A stretch of 64,000 bases of DNA from JBGSYJ01 sp041748075 (GCA_041748075.1 JBGTDX010000039.1:66226-130225), one strand, 5' to 3'; numbered from the stretch's first letter, positions 51,504-60,461 are shown. Numbers and translations are program-made. Notes: a model not told the origin generated them from the letters alone.

Positions 51504-52370
51504 TCAGGTCGAGCTCGCAGGCACATCGACGCCGGACAGTTCTTCAGCCTGGAGGTCCAGCCGTTCCTCGGCAGCCACCTCATCGACGAGAAGCGCGTTG
51601 CTCTCGTCGACCGTCTCCCGGCCCTGCCTCGCGTCTACGGCCGTCCGGCCGCGCCGGTCCCTTTCCTCGGCAGCACGAAAATCATTGTTGAATGCGATCA
51701 CCGTGGGGGCGAGTCGCAGGTACAGCTCGCAGGTGGCGCGTACATCTTCCAGACAGTAAAGAGCGATGTCTTCGTACTTGCCCGCGCGATAGAGCGATTC
51801 GACCGCTCGTCCATCCATTCCTTCGCTCTTCGAGCTCGTGATTCCGAAAGCTCGGCAGGCCAGATCGAGGTTGAATCGCATCTGCCTCGAATTGATCGTC
51901 CCGCAGAAATTGAGCGCATCGCGAAGATCGCAGTTCGGATGGAAGCTGTACCGGTAGCCCACCAGATCCCGCTTCGGAACGACGCCGTTGATGGCCGAGC
52001 GAATCATAAGGAAAGGCCCATCGAACTGCCGTCCATTGAAGGAGATGAAGCGGTCATCTCTACCCAGGAAATCCCAGAACTTCTCGAGAATCAGCTTTTC
52101 GCTTCCGGAGATGAAGGTTCGATTGCCGTCTTTGCGAGTGTCCAGAGTTTCCTGACCGGGGACCTCGTACAGAACACACGAACGATTGTCGTCGGCATTG
52201 ATTACGCCGATCGCGACAATGCGGCCCGTGAACGGTGAAAGCGCTCCGCGGCGCTTCTCCTCCTCAGCCTCCGCGTCGTTCATTCCCTTGATCAGATATT
52301 CGCGAACGTAGGGGTCGTGCTCCTCCCAGGGGGTGCCGACCGTTTCGATGTCGATGACGAGTCGCTTCAT
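51504..52370 (-). CDS. Predicted 3'-5' exonuclease, PolB-like DEDD family
   Basis: The ATG at 52370 gives 288 residues. The RNase H-like exonuclease has motif I LVIDIETVG (Asp and Glu), motif II FISFNGRQFDGPFL and motif III ALYCLEDVRATCELY. This matches the stand-alone PolB-like exonucleases rather than a full polymerase. The last 60 or so residues are acidic and low in complexity (VDEVAAEERLDLQAEEL). It may act in DNA repair. Confidence 0.85.
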   Translation of the reverse strand: MKRLVIDIETVGTPWEEHDPYVREYLIKGMNDAEAEEEKRRGALSPFTGRIVAIGVINADDNRSCVLYEVPGQETLDTRKDGNRTFISGSEKLILEKFWDFLGRDDRFISFNGRQFDGPFLMIRSAINGVVPKRDLVGYRYSFHPNCDLRDALNFCGTINSRQMRFNLDLACRAFGITSSKSEGMDGRAVESLYRAGKYEDIALYCLEDVRATCELYLRLAPTVIAFNNDFRAAEERDRRGRTAVDARQGRETVDESNALLVDEVAAEERLDLQAEELSGVDVPASST

Positions 52371-52497
52371 GGTTCGATGATAGCGCCTGGGATGAAGGGA
52401 GACAAACGTTCTACCAGTTGTAGACGTGTGGAGGTCAGAGTGTGTCTTCCCGAGCCGGCGAATGACAGGACGGTCATTGTGGTGAGAAATGAACACG

Positions 52498-52587
52498 GGT
52501 GTCATCCTGAGCGAAGCGAAGGATCCCCTGAAGACTTGCCGTGACTCCTCGAGGAAGGGGATCCTTCGCTTCGCTCAGGATGACACC
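52498..52587. repeat. Perfect 31-bp inverted repeat (GTGTCATCCTGAGCGA type)
   Basis: Arms at 52498-52528 and 52557-52587 are perfect reverse complements; the left arm reads GGTGTCATCCTGAGCGAAGC and continues GAAGGATCCCC. The 28-base loop contains GACTTGCCGTGACTCC. It lies three bases beyond the mdh stop codon, so it could serve as an mdh 3' end. Confidence 0.95.
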
Positions 52588-52590
52588 TCC

Positions 52591-53520
52591 CTAGGAATCT
52601 GTCTTCAGCTTCTCGACCAGCTCCTTCACTGCGTCGACCGATACCTGCAATCCCGAGCGCTCGGCATCGGTCAGTTTGATCTCGATGATCTGCTCCATTC
52701 CAGCCTTGCCGAGCTTCACTGGCACACCGACGAAGAGCTCGTCGACACCATACTCTCCCTGAAGAAACACAGCGCAGGGAAGAATTTTCTTGTTGTCCTT
52801 CAGGATGGCTTCGACCATCTCACACGTGGCAGATGAGGGCGCATACCAGGCAGACGTCTTGAGAAGATTCACGATTTCGGCGCCGCCATTCCGCGTGCGA
52901 TCGACGATCGCATTGATGCGCTCTTCGCTGATCAGTTCGGTGATCGGAATTCCGGCAACTGTCGAGTACCGGGGCAGAGGGACCATCGTGTCGCCGTGGC
53001 CACCGAGAACGAACGCGTGTGTATTCTCGACGGAGACGTCCAACTCCATGGCGATGAACGCGCGCATTCTTGCGGAGTCGAGCACGCCCGCCATTCCGAT
53101 CACGCGTTCACGAGAAAAGCCCGACACGCGCCGCGCAACTTCACACATGGCATCGAGTGGGTTCGAGACGATGACGAGAATCGTGTCCGGTGAACGAGCC
53201 ACGACCTCGCGTGTCACTCCGGCAACGATCTCTTCGTTCTTCCAGAGCAGATCATCGCGGCTCATTCCAGGTTTGCGCGGCAGGCCCGCCGTGATGACGA
53301 CGATGTCCGAGCCCTCGGTCTCTTCGTATCCATTCGTTCCGGTGATGCGGGCGTCGAACTGCTCCACCGGCGCGGACTCGATCATGTCGAGGCCCTTTCC
53401 CTGCGGCACTCCCTCAACGATGTCGACCAGGACGACGTCGGCCAGCTCCTTTTCAGCGATTCGCTGCGCGAGGGTCGCGCCGACGTTTCCGGCGCCTACG
53501 ACTGTTACTTTTGTTTTCAT
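52591..53520 (-). CDS. mdh: Malate dehydrogenase
   Basis: The 309-residue NAD-dependent enzyme has VVGAGNVGATLAQ, the coenzyme Asp in VVLVDIVEG, the substrate-loop Arg in GLPRKPGMSRDDLL, and catalytic His in GGHGDTMVPLPRY. It belongs to the LDH-like malate dehydrogenases common outside proteobacteria. GAGGAA lies seven bases before ATG 53520. It is divergent from the DNA ligase gene. Confidence 0.93.
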   Translation of the reverse strand: MKTKVTVVGAGNVGATLAQRIAEKELADVVLVDIVEGVPQGKGLDMIESAPVEQFDARITGTNGYEETEGSDIVVITAGLPRKPGMSRDDLLWKNEEIVAGVTREVVARSPDTILVIVSNPLDAMCEVARRVSGFSRERVIGMAGVLDSARMRAFIAMELDVSVENTHAFVLGGHGDTMVPLPRYSTVAGIPITELISEERINAIVDRTRNGGAEIVNLLKTSAWYAPSSATCEMVEAILKDNKKILPCAVFLQGEYGVDELFVGVPVKLGKAGMEQIIEIKLTDAERSGLQVSVDAVKELVEKLKTDS

Positions 53521-53607
53521 CTTGGCATTCCTCAGGCAGAAGATTTTGTTTTTCGGGACGGATTCTATGTCAGATTTGCGACTGAACGTTGTGACGGGAC
53601 CATCCGA

Positions 53608-55248
53608 ATGCTGAGCTCTTTCACCGCGGTAGCCAACCAGATTGCCGCAACGACAAAGCGAAACGAGAAGGAACGGTTGCTCGCGGGCTACCTCGCCGGC
53701 CTCGACGATGCCTCTCTCGAGCGGGCGGCAGTCTTCTTCACGGGATCACCCTTTCCCGGCCGCGACGAGCGGGTCACGGGGGCGGGGTGGTCGATCGTCG
53801 CGGAAGCGGCCGCGGAGGCGACCGGCACGTCGAAGTCTACCCTCCGGGAGCAGACGCTGGCCGAAGGGGACCTGGGAGACGGGCTCGCGAGCTTCTTTCC
53901 GGAAGATGTCGAGCGGGACCTCTCGATCGTCGAGCTGGGAGAGTTCTTCGATGAGCTCGCCGCCGCCTCCGGTTCCCTCGATAAGACTGCCCTGCTGACC
54001 GCTTTCTTTCGGATGCTCGACCGCCAGGCCGCGCGATTCGTGACGAAGATCCTCCTCAACGAGTTCCGCATCGGACTGCAGATGGGCCTTGTGGAAAGCG
54101 CGGTGGCAAAGGCTTTCGGTCGTCGCCTCGCGGACGTACGGCGCGCCCAGATGTTCGTGGGCGATATCGGGACGACCGCTCTGCTTGCTCGGTCAGGGAC
54201 TCTCGATGAAGCCTCCATCCAGCTGTTTCGCCCGATCGGATTCATGCTCGCCCAGCCCGCGGAGGACCCCGAGAAGATCGTCGAACTCCTCGGAACGGGC
54301 GCACTCGCAGACGACAAATACGACGGGATCCGGGCGCAGGTTCACTTCAATGGGACTGATGTTCGAATCTACTCGCGAACGCTCGATGAGATCGGAAGTC
54401 GCTTTCCCGAGATCGTGTCGGCGGCAGCGAAGCTTCCAGAGCCATGCATTCTAGACGGCGAGCTCGTCGCGTTTCGCGACGGCATTCTCCCTTTCGCCGT
54501 GATCCAGAAGCGGCTGGGACGGAAGAGCCCGGGCGAGAAGCTTCTCGCGGAGGCGCCCGTCGTTTTCTTCGCGTTCGATGTTCTCTTCGCAGGTGATGAG
54601 GCTGTCTTCGAGCTTCCGCTTCAGACGAGGCTGTCGAGGCTCAGTAAGCTTCTCGCCTCGACGCCACGAATCCGTCCTTCAACTCAGAGCCAGATCCGGG
54701 ATGCGAGCCACATCGATGGACTGTTCGATCAGGCTCGCGCGCGCGGAAACGAAGGGCTCGTGATCAAGGGCGCCGATTCTCTCTACACTCCGGGACGCCG
54801 CGGCAAAGCCTGGCTGAAGTACAAGAAGGCACTCGCAACTCTCGATTGCGTCATCACCGCGGCGCAGTACGGGCACGGGAAGCGACGAAGCGTGCTGTCG
54901 GACTACACCTTTGCAGTCCGCTCGGACGATCAGTTGTTGAACATCGGAAAGGCTTACTCAGGACTCACTGATGCCGAGATCGAACAACTGACGGTGCGGC
55001 TCGGGAAGATCACGACTTCGCGCCATGGCCCGGTTCATATCGTCCGGCCGGAGATCGTTCTCGAGATCGCATTCGACCGCATTCAGGAGTCGGCTCGACA
55101 CAAATCGGGATATGCGCTGCGATTCCCCCGCATTGCCAATCTCCGCTCCGATAAGAGTCCGGAAGAGATCTCGACACTCGACGAAGTGCGCCGAATCTAC
55201 GAAGGCCAGCTGAAAAGAGAGGCCGGAGCAATTTCAAACGAGAAATGA
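53608..55248 (+). CDS. ATP-dependent DNA ligase
   Basis: The 546-residue ligase has an N-terminal DNA-binding domain (LFRIGLQMGLVESAVAKAFG-like region), the adenylation motif DDKYDGIR with the active Lys237, motif III ERSMRS equivalent (RTLDEIGSRFPEI), FFAFDVLFAG, motif IV GLVIKG and motif V AWLKYKK. This is the archaeal/eukaryotic ligase I-like architecture and not the NAD-dependent bacterial LigA. There are no LigD polymerase or phosphoesterase domains. It probably serves in repair. Confidence 0.93.
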   Translation: MLSSFTAVANQIAATTKRNEKERLLAGYLAGLDDASLERAAVFFTGSPFPGRDERVTGAGWSIVAEAAAEATGTSKSTLREQTLAEGDLGDGLASFFPEDVERDLSIVELGEFFDELAAASGSLDKTALLTAFFRMLDRQAARFVTKILLNEFRIGLQMGLVESAVAKAFGRRLADVRRAQMFVGDIGTTALLARSGTLDEASIQLFRPIGFMLAQPAEDPEKIVELLGTGALADDKYDGIRAQVHFNGTDVRIYSRTLDEIGSRFPEIVSAAAKLPEPCILDGELVAFRDGILPFAVIQKRLGRKSPGEKLLAEAPVVFFAFDVLFAGDEAVFELPLQTRLSRLSKLLASTPRIRPSTQSQIRDASHIDGLFDQARARGNEGLVIKGADSLYTPGRRGKAWLKYKKALATLDCVITAAQYGHGKRRSVLSDYTFAVRSDDQLLNIGKAYSGLTDAEIEQLTVRLGKITTSRHGPVHIVRPEIVLEIAFDRIQESARHKSGYALRFPRIANLRSDKSPEEISTLDEVRRIYEGQLKREAGAISNEK

Positions 55249-55271
55249 GGAGACGAGGACGAGAAACCCGC

Positions 55272-55369
55272 GCCTCTCCGTCTCCCGCCTCTCATCTCGA
55301 GCCTCGAGCCTCTAGCCTAACGTCCCTCGCCCCTCGTCCCTCGCCCCTCGTCCCTCGCCCCTCGCTTTT
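55272..55369. repeat. In-phase heptamer tract of CNCCTCT / CGTCCCT / CGCCCCT type
   Basis: Fourteen heptamers can be laid out without a slip from 55272, ending with alternating CGTCCCT and CGCCCCT at 55321-55362. It fills most of the 137-base gap between ligase and metX. It is C-rich on the plus strand with no inverse arm. Confidence 0.85.
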
Positions 55370-55385
55370 TGCTATCCTCGCCGCA

Positions 55386-56531
55386 ATGCCGAGGCCTGAG
55401 ATCATCGGGGACACATTCATAACGAGCTCTCCCCTGAAGCTCGTTCTGGAAGATGGCTTCCGGTTCCGTCACGGTCAGACCATTGCGCCGTTCACGATCG
55501 CCTACCAGACCTTTGGCGAGCTCAATGAACAGCGCTCCAACGCGATTCTCGTGTGCCACGCTCTTTCGGCGAGTCCGCACGCGGCCGGAAGGTTCACCCG
55601 CGATGACCCGAAGACGGGATGGTGGGATGGGCTGGTCGGCTACGGCAAGGGAATCGATCTCGACCGGTATTTCGTCGTCTGCGTGAATCTTCCGGGTTCC
55701 TGCTTCGGCACGACGGCGCCCGGGTCCCTCGATCCGGCGACAGGAATTCCCTACGGCTCGCGATATCCCTGGGTGACCATCGAGGATGCCGTCGAATCGC
55801 AGAAGATCGTGCTCGATCATCTGGGGATCGAGCGGCTCCATTCGATTGCTGGCGGTTCACTCGGCGGCATGCAGGTTCTCATGTGGTGCGCGCTGTATCC
55901 CGAGCGGATCGGATCGATCATCGCGATGGCAGCCGGGTCGGCCGTCCCGGTTCAGGGAATCGCATGGCACACGATCGGCCGCAAACTGATCGAGGGAGAC
56001 GCCTCATTCAACGGCGGCGACTATTACGATCGGGCAGAGCCGCTGCGCGGACTCGAGCTCGCGCGCATGGTGGGCCACATGACCTATCTGTCGAACCAGG
56101 CACTCGAGGACAAGTTCGGCCGGCGGCGCCGGGTTCCGACGGCTCAGTTTGAGATCGATTCCTATCTCGAGTATCAGGGCCGGAAGTTCGCCGGGACGTT
56201 CGACGCCAATTCGTACATACGCATTCAGAGCGCGATGGACGAAATGGATCTGGCCGAACAGTACGAAACTCTCGAGGTCGCGTTCGAGGCGTACCGCGCG
56301 CCGTCGCTGCTGTTGTCATTCGACACCGACTGGCTCTTTCCGACGACCGAAGTCGCAAAGGTGCAGAGCGCTTTTCATTCGCTCGGCTTGCCTTCGACGC
56401 ACCTCGATATAGAGACACACAACGGGCACGATGCATTTCTGATTGATTACCACCTGATCACGCCGCCCGTTCGCGAGTTTCTCGCGAGTCTGTCGCGTCA
56501 GGCCGACGCGGCGGGGGCCGCAGCGCGATAG
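55386..56531 (+). CDS. metX: Homoserine O-acetyltransferase MetX-type
   Basis: The ATG at 55386 gives 381 residues; the frame extends upstream only through the heptamer tract. The alpha/beta hydrolase shows LVCHALSASPHAAG, nucleophile Ser158 in IAGGSLGGMQ, Asp in LSFDTDWLFP and His in ETHNGHDAFLID. MetX acylates homoserine for methionine synthesis, with acetyl or succinyl specificity not decidable here. Its 3' end overlaps the convergent topA by 34 bases. Confidence 0.92.
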   Translation: MPRPEIIGDTFITSSPLKLVLEDGFRFRHGQTIAPFTIAYQTFGELNEQRSNAILVCHALSASPHAAGRFTRDDPKTGWWDGLVGYGKGIDLDRYFVVCVNLPGSCFGTTAPGSLDPATGIPYGSRYPWVTIEDAVESQKIVLDHLGIERLHSIAGGSLGGMQVLMWCALYPERIGSIIAMAAGSAVPVQGIAWHTIGRKLIEGDASFNGGDYYDRAEPLRGLELARMVGHMTYLSNQALEDKFGRRRRVPTAQFEIDSYLEYQGRKFAGTFDANSYIRIQSAMDEMDLAEQYETLEVAFEAYRAPSLLLSFDTDWLFPTTEVAKVQSAFHSLGLPSTHLDIETHNGHDAFLIDYHLITPPVREFLASLSRQADAAGAAAR

Positions 56532-58936
56532 TCGCACTCGGACTGGTTGCACAGCTCGATGTGCCCCTCGCGCTTGGTTTCTTTCTCGACCAGATACGCG
56601 GCGCCGCATTGCGGACACTTCCGATCGACCGGGCGATTCGAGAGCGAGAAGTCGCATTTCGGATACCGCGAACAGGAGTAAAACACGCCACGTCGTGAGC
56701 GTCGCTCGACGAGCTCACCCTCTTCGCACGTCGGGCACTTCACGCCCGTCGGCTTCGGGGGCGTGCCGCCCTTGCCGCCGATCTTGCGGATCGTCTTGCA
56801 GTCCGGATAACCGGAGCAGCTGTAGAACGGTCCGTACCGGCCGCTCTTGAGGACCATTTCCTTGCCGCAGTTCTCGCAGGGAGGCTGCGGTTCTTCGCCG
56901 ACTCCGATGTTGAGCAGCTTCGGGTCCTTGGTGTTCTTGCAGTCGGGGTAGCCGGTGCATGCGAGAAACTGGCCGAAGCGCGAGCGCTTGAGAGTCATCG
57001 GTTTCCCGCACTTGTCGCAGATGACCTGCTCTTCGGGTTCCGTCTGTGCGGAAGCAGCCTTAGGACCTACCTCCCGCGTGGTCTTGCACTCGGGATAGTT
57101 CGTGCACGCGAGGAACTCACCGAACTTGCCGAACTTGATGTTCATCGGCGCGCCGCAGTTCTCGCAGACTTCTTCTGTCGCGATTCCAGCGCCTTTGACG
57201 CTGGTCATCTCGGTCTTCGCGCGCTCGAGATCCGAGTTGAATTTTCCGGAGAACTCGCGCAGGGACTTGATCCAGTCGAGCGTGCCTTCTTCGATGCTGT
57301 CGAGCTCCTCTTCCATCTTCGCCGTGTACTTCTCGTCAATGAGGTCACCGAACGATTCCCGAAGAAGCTTCGCGACCATCTTCCCCAGCTCGGTAGGCTG
57401 GAACTTACCCTCATCCTTGAAGGTGTAATCGCGAGTCTGGATCGTGGTGAGAATCGAGCCATACGTCGACGGTCGTCCGATGCCGTTCTCTTCCAGGGCC
57501 TTCACGAGCGTCGCTTCCGTGAAGCGCGGCGGCGGCTGGGTGAACATCTGCCTGGTGTCGAGACTCTTGAACTCGAGAACTTCACCCTCGGTCATCTGCG
57601 GAAGCATCTTCGCCGCGTCTTCGGCGCGCTTGCTGTCGTCGGCTTCCGGGTCGGCTCCTTCTTCGGTCTCCACGCTGTCGCGGAAGATCGAGAGAAATCC
57701 AGGAAACTTCAGAACCTCTCCCGATGCACGCAGCGTGAGGTTCGCGTTCTGAATGTCGACGTCGGTGACATCGAAGAGCGCGGGCTTCATCTGTGAAGAG
57801 ACGAAGCGCTCGAAGATCATCTTGTAGAGGTTGTACTCCTCTTTCGTGAGGTGCGCGGCGATCTTGTCGGGATCGTACTGAATGGACGTGGGACGGATCG
57901 CTTCGTGCCCTTCCTGCGCGCTCTTCTTGGACTTATAGACGTTCGGCTTCTCGGGGAGGATGTCCTCGCCGTAACGGTTGCCGATGTACTCGCGGACTTC
58001 GGCGATTGCGTCATCAGACACGCGCGTCGAGTCCGTACGCATGTAGGTGATCAGTCCCACGTGGCCATACTCACCGAGCTCCTTGCCCTCGTACAGCTTC
58101 TGCGCGATCGACATCGTCCGCTTCACCGGGTACTTGAAGCGGCGGTACGCCTCCTGCTGCAGCTTCGAGGTGGTGAACGGTGCTCCCGGCGATTGTTTCT
58201 TCTCTTTTCGCGCAATCTTCTCTACGACGTAAGATCCGTTCTTGAGTGCGGCCTCGATCTTCCGCGCCTGCTCCTCGTTCGGAACTTCTGCTTTCTTTTC
58301 GTCGATTTTCGAAAGTTTCGCGATGAAAGGCGGAGGTGTTGATGCACTCAGCTTCGCGGCAAACGTCCAGTACTCTTCCGGAATGAACGCGATGATTTCC
58401 TCTTCGCGCTCGACGATCATTTTCAGCGCGACAGATTGCACGCGCCCTGCGGATAGACCGCGGCGCACTTTGTCCCAGAGAAGAGGCGAGAGTTTGTAAC
58501 CGACGAGACGATCGAGCACGCGGCGGGCCTGCTGCGCGTTGACCTTGTTCATGTCGATCTCGAGCGGCTGGTCGATCGCCTTGCGGACGGCGTTCTTGGT
58601 GATCTCGTGAAACAGGATCCGTTTGACCTTCGAGGCATCCTTGCCCAGGATGTTCATCACGTGCCAGCCGATCGCCTCGCCTTCGCGATCAGGGTCCGAT
58701 GCGATGAATACGGTGTCGGCTTTCTTGGCGGCAGCCTTCAGCTCGCTCACGACCTTCTCTTTACCTTCGAGCACCTCGTACTTCGGCAGAAACGTTACCT
58801 CGTCCACACCAAGCTCGCTCTTCGGGAGATCCCGCACGTGACCCACCGAAGCCTTCACGGTGTAGTCCTTCCCGATGAACTTGTTGATCGTTTTCGCCTT
58901 TGCGGGCGACTCGACTATGACGAGGTGCTTTGCCAA
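56498..58936 (-). CDS. topA: DNA topoisomerase I with five C-terminal zinc motifs
   Basis: I chose TTG 58936 because AGGAG precedes it and the product then begins LAKHLVIVESPAKAKTI, the usual TopA start; TTG 58972 would add 12 residues. The 812-residue protein has a Toprim domain (ASDPDREGEAIGWH), the active Tyr298 in LITYMRTDSTRVS, and after about residue 575 five tetracysteine modules (CENCGAPMN, CDKCGKPMT, CENCGKEMV, CPTCEEGEL, CPQCGAAYL). It relaxes negative supercoils. Confidence 0.94.
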   Translation of the reverse strand: MAKHLVIVESPAKAKTINKFIGKDYTVKASVGHVRDLPKSELGVDEVTFLPKYEVLEGKEKVVSELKAAAKKADTVFIASDPDREGEAIGWHVMNILGKDASKVKRILFHEITKNAVRKAIDQPLEIDMNKVNAQQARRVLDRLVGYKLSPLLWDKVRRGLSAGRVQSVALKMIVEREEEIIAFIPEEYWTFAAKLSASTPPPFIAKLSKIDEKKAEVPNEEQARKIEAALKNGSYVVEKIARKEKKQSPGAPFTTSKLQQEAYRRFKYPVKRTMSIAQKLYEGKELGEYGHVGLITYMRTDSTRVSDDAIAEVREYIGNRYGEDILPEKPNVYKSKKSAQEGHEAIRPTSIQYDPDKIAAHLTKEEYNLYKMIFERFVSSQMKPALFDVTDVDIQNANLTLRASGEVLKFPGFLSIFRDSVETEEGADPEADDSKRAEDAAKMLPQMTEGEVLEFKSLDTRQMFTQPPPRFTEATLVKALEENGIGRPSTYGSILTTIQTRDYTFKDEGKFQPTELGKMVAKLLRESFGDLIDEKYTAKMEEELDSIEEGTLDWIKSLREFSGKFNSDLERAKTEMTSVKGAGIATEEVCENCGAPMNIKFGKFGEFLACTNYPECKTTREVGPKAASAQTEPEEQVICDKCGKPMTLKRSRFGQFLACTGYPDCKNTKDPKLLNIGVGEEPQPPCENCGKEMVLKSGRYGPFYSCSGYPDCKTIRKIGGKGGTPPKPTGVKCPTCEEGELVERRSRRGVFYSCSRYPKCDFSLSNRPVDRKCPQCGAAYLVEKETKREGHIELCNQSECDYRAAAPAASA

Positions 58937-59000
58937 CCTGGGCTCCTGACTATCTGAAACGGGTACAGCCAACTGGTGCGCGGCAGCGCATATTCCAATC

Positions 59001-59096
59001 TGAAGAATTGAGAATTCAGAAAAGGGGCACTGCGCTTTCTGAATTTTGAATTCTCAATTCTCAATTCTTCATCCTTCATCCTTCATCCTTGTCTTC
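59001..59096. repeat. AATTCTG hairpin passing in phase into TCATCCT array
   Basis: Heptamers from 59041 read GAATTTT, GAATTCT, CAATTCT, CAATTCT, TCATCCT, TCATCCT, TCATCCT without a slip. The left arm is at 59005-59021. The loop is the reverse complement of the one at 44224-44312 with a single change. The array enters the end of the regulator gene and carries its stop codon. Confidence 0.88.
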
Positions 59097-60461
59097 CTCT
59101 TCTTCCCCTTCGTCCTGTTTGTACTTTTTCGTTTTGTTGTAGAGCGTCTTGTACGAGATCCCGAGGATTTCCGCCGTCTTTTTCTTGTCGCCAGCCGTCA
59201 TATTGAGGGTCTCTTCTATGACAATACGCTCGACTTCTTCCATCGGCTGACCGAGCGGAAGCGTTACGGAATTGTTCGTCCGCTTCCTCCGCGATCCGAG
59301 ATATTTGTCGGGCAGGCATTCGGCTGTGAGGGTGTTGCCTCGGGCCATGATGAATGCCCGATTTACCACATTGCGCAACTCGCGCACGTTGCCCGGCCAG
59401 TCATACTGGCCGAGAGCGTCGATGAAATCCTGATCGATTGTTTCAATCCGCTTTTCCTCCGTCTCGTTCAGCTTCTCCAGGAAGAAGTACGCAAAGAGCG
59501 GAATGTCTTCCTTCCGCTCACGCAACGGTGGAACGTCGATGGGAAAGACGTTCAGCCGATAGTAAAGGTCTTCCCGAAGCTTCCCATCGAGGATCGCCTT
59601 CCCCGGATCGCGGTTCGAGGCCGCGATGATCCGGGCGTCGATGTTGATCTCTTCATTGCCGCCAACGCGCCTGAACCGAGACTCTTCCAGCACGCGAAGC
59701 AGCTTGACCTGCAACTCGAGCGGCATCTCGGTGATCTCGTCGAGAAACACCGTTCCGCCCTTCGCCATCTCGAAGTAACCCTCGCGGCGCTTGATGGCGT
59801 TCGTGAAAGCACCTTTCTCGTGCCCGAAAATCTCCGACTCGATCAGCGTCGGTGAGATCGCGCCGCAGTTGAACGCGATGAACGGTTTGTTCTTCCGGCG
59901 AGAAAGGGAGTGAATCGTATTGGCAACGATCTCTTTGCCAGATCCGGATTCGCCGACGACGAAAACGTTGGCGTCCGTGTTCGCGACCATTTCGATCTCT
60001 TCGAAGAGCTTCTGCATCGCCCTGGACTTGCCGACCAGATGTCCGAGCGCTCCCATCTTCTGCAGCTGTCGCCTCAGCTCCAGAATCTCCTGCTTCATCT
60101 CCTGCTTGTCTTCGATCGTCTTGAGCACGACCTCCAGTCGCGGGAGATCCACGGGCTTGGTCACGTAATCCTCGGCTCCGACTTTCAGCGCGTTCACAGC
60201 GGAGTCGACCGTTGCATGTCCCGTCAGAATGATCACTGAGACGTCGGGATAGGTTTCCTTGATCCTTCTAAGAAGGTCCAGGCCTGAGCCGTCCGGAAGC
60301 TTGAGATCGACGATCGCGCAGTCGGGAACGAGCTTCGTGACCGATGCCCATCCCGTCTCCACACTGTCGGCCGTTTCCGCTTCATAGCCCCACTCTTCAA
60401 CGATGTCGGCCATGCCGGCACTCGTCGCGTGGTCATCATCTACAATCAGAATTCTCTTCAT
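59076..60461 (-). CDS. Sigma-54-dependent response regulator with GAFTNA variant
   Basis: The 461-residue protein has a receiver domain (VDDDHA, phospho-acceptor Asp52 in AIVDLKLPDGSG, Lys in VTKPVD), an AAA+ domain with Walker A GESGSGKE and Walker B GGTVFLDEI, and a Fis-type HTH (KKKTAEILGISYKTLYNKTKKY). The sigma-54 contact loop reads GAFTNA instead of GAFTGA. The C-terminal EGEEEEDKDEG tail and stop lie in a heptamer repeat. It is coupled to the kinase-like gene by a four-base overlap. Confidence 0.9.
   Translation of the reverse strand: MKRILIVDDDHATSAGMADIVEEWGYEAETADSVETGWASVTKLVPDCAIVDLKLPDGSGLDLLRRIKETYPDVSVIILTGHATVDSAVNALKVGAEDYVTKPVDLPRLEVVLKTIEDKQEMKQEILELRRQLQKMGALGHLVGKSRAMQKLFEEIEMVANTDANVFVVGESGSGKEIVANTIHSLSRRKNKPFIAFNCGAISPTLIESEIFGHEKGAFTNAIKRREGYFEMAKGGTVFLDEITEMPLELQVKLLRVLEESRFRRVGGNEEINIDARIIAASNRDPGKAILDGKLREDLYYRLNVFPIDVPPLRERKEDIPLFAYFFLEKLNETEEKRIETIDQDFIDALGQYDWPGNVRELRNVVNRAFIMARGNTLTAECLPDKYLGSRRKRTNNSVTLPLGQPMEEVERIVIEETLNMTAGDKKKTAEILGISYKTLYNKTKKYKQDEGEEEEDKDEG

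Noticed and set aside
55245..55385. Longer metX start with an overlap to the ligase stop
   Set aside because: The extra 47 residues are a translated heptamer tract with Pro/Arg/Ser bias. MetX homology begins near ATG 55386.
55249..55385. Possible SAM or homoserine-related riboswitch before metX
   Set aside because: The leader is a simple heptamer tract. No SAM-I, SAM-II or SAM-IV core was seen.
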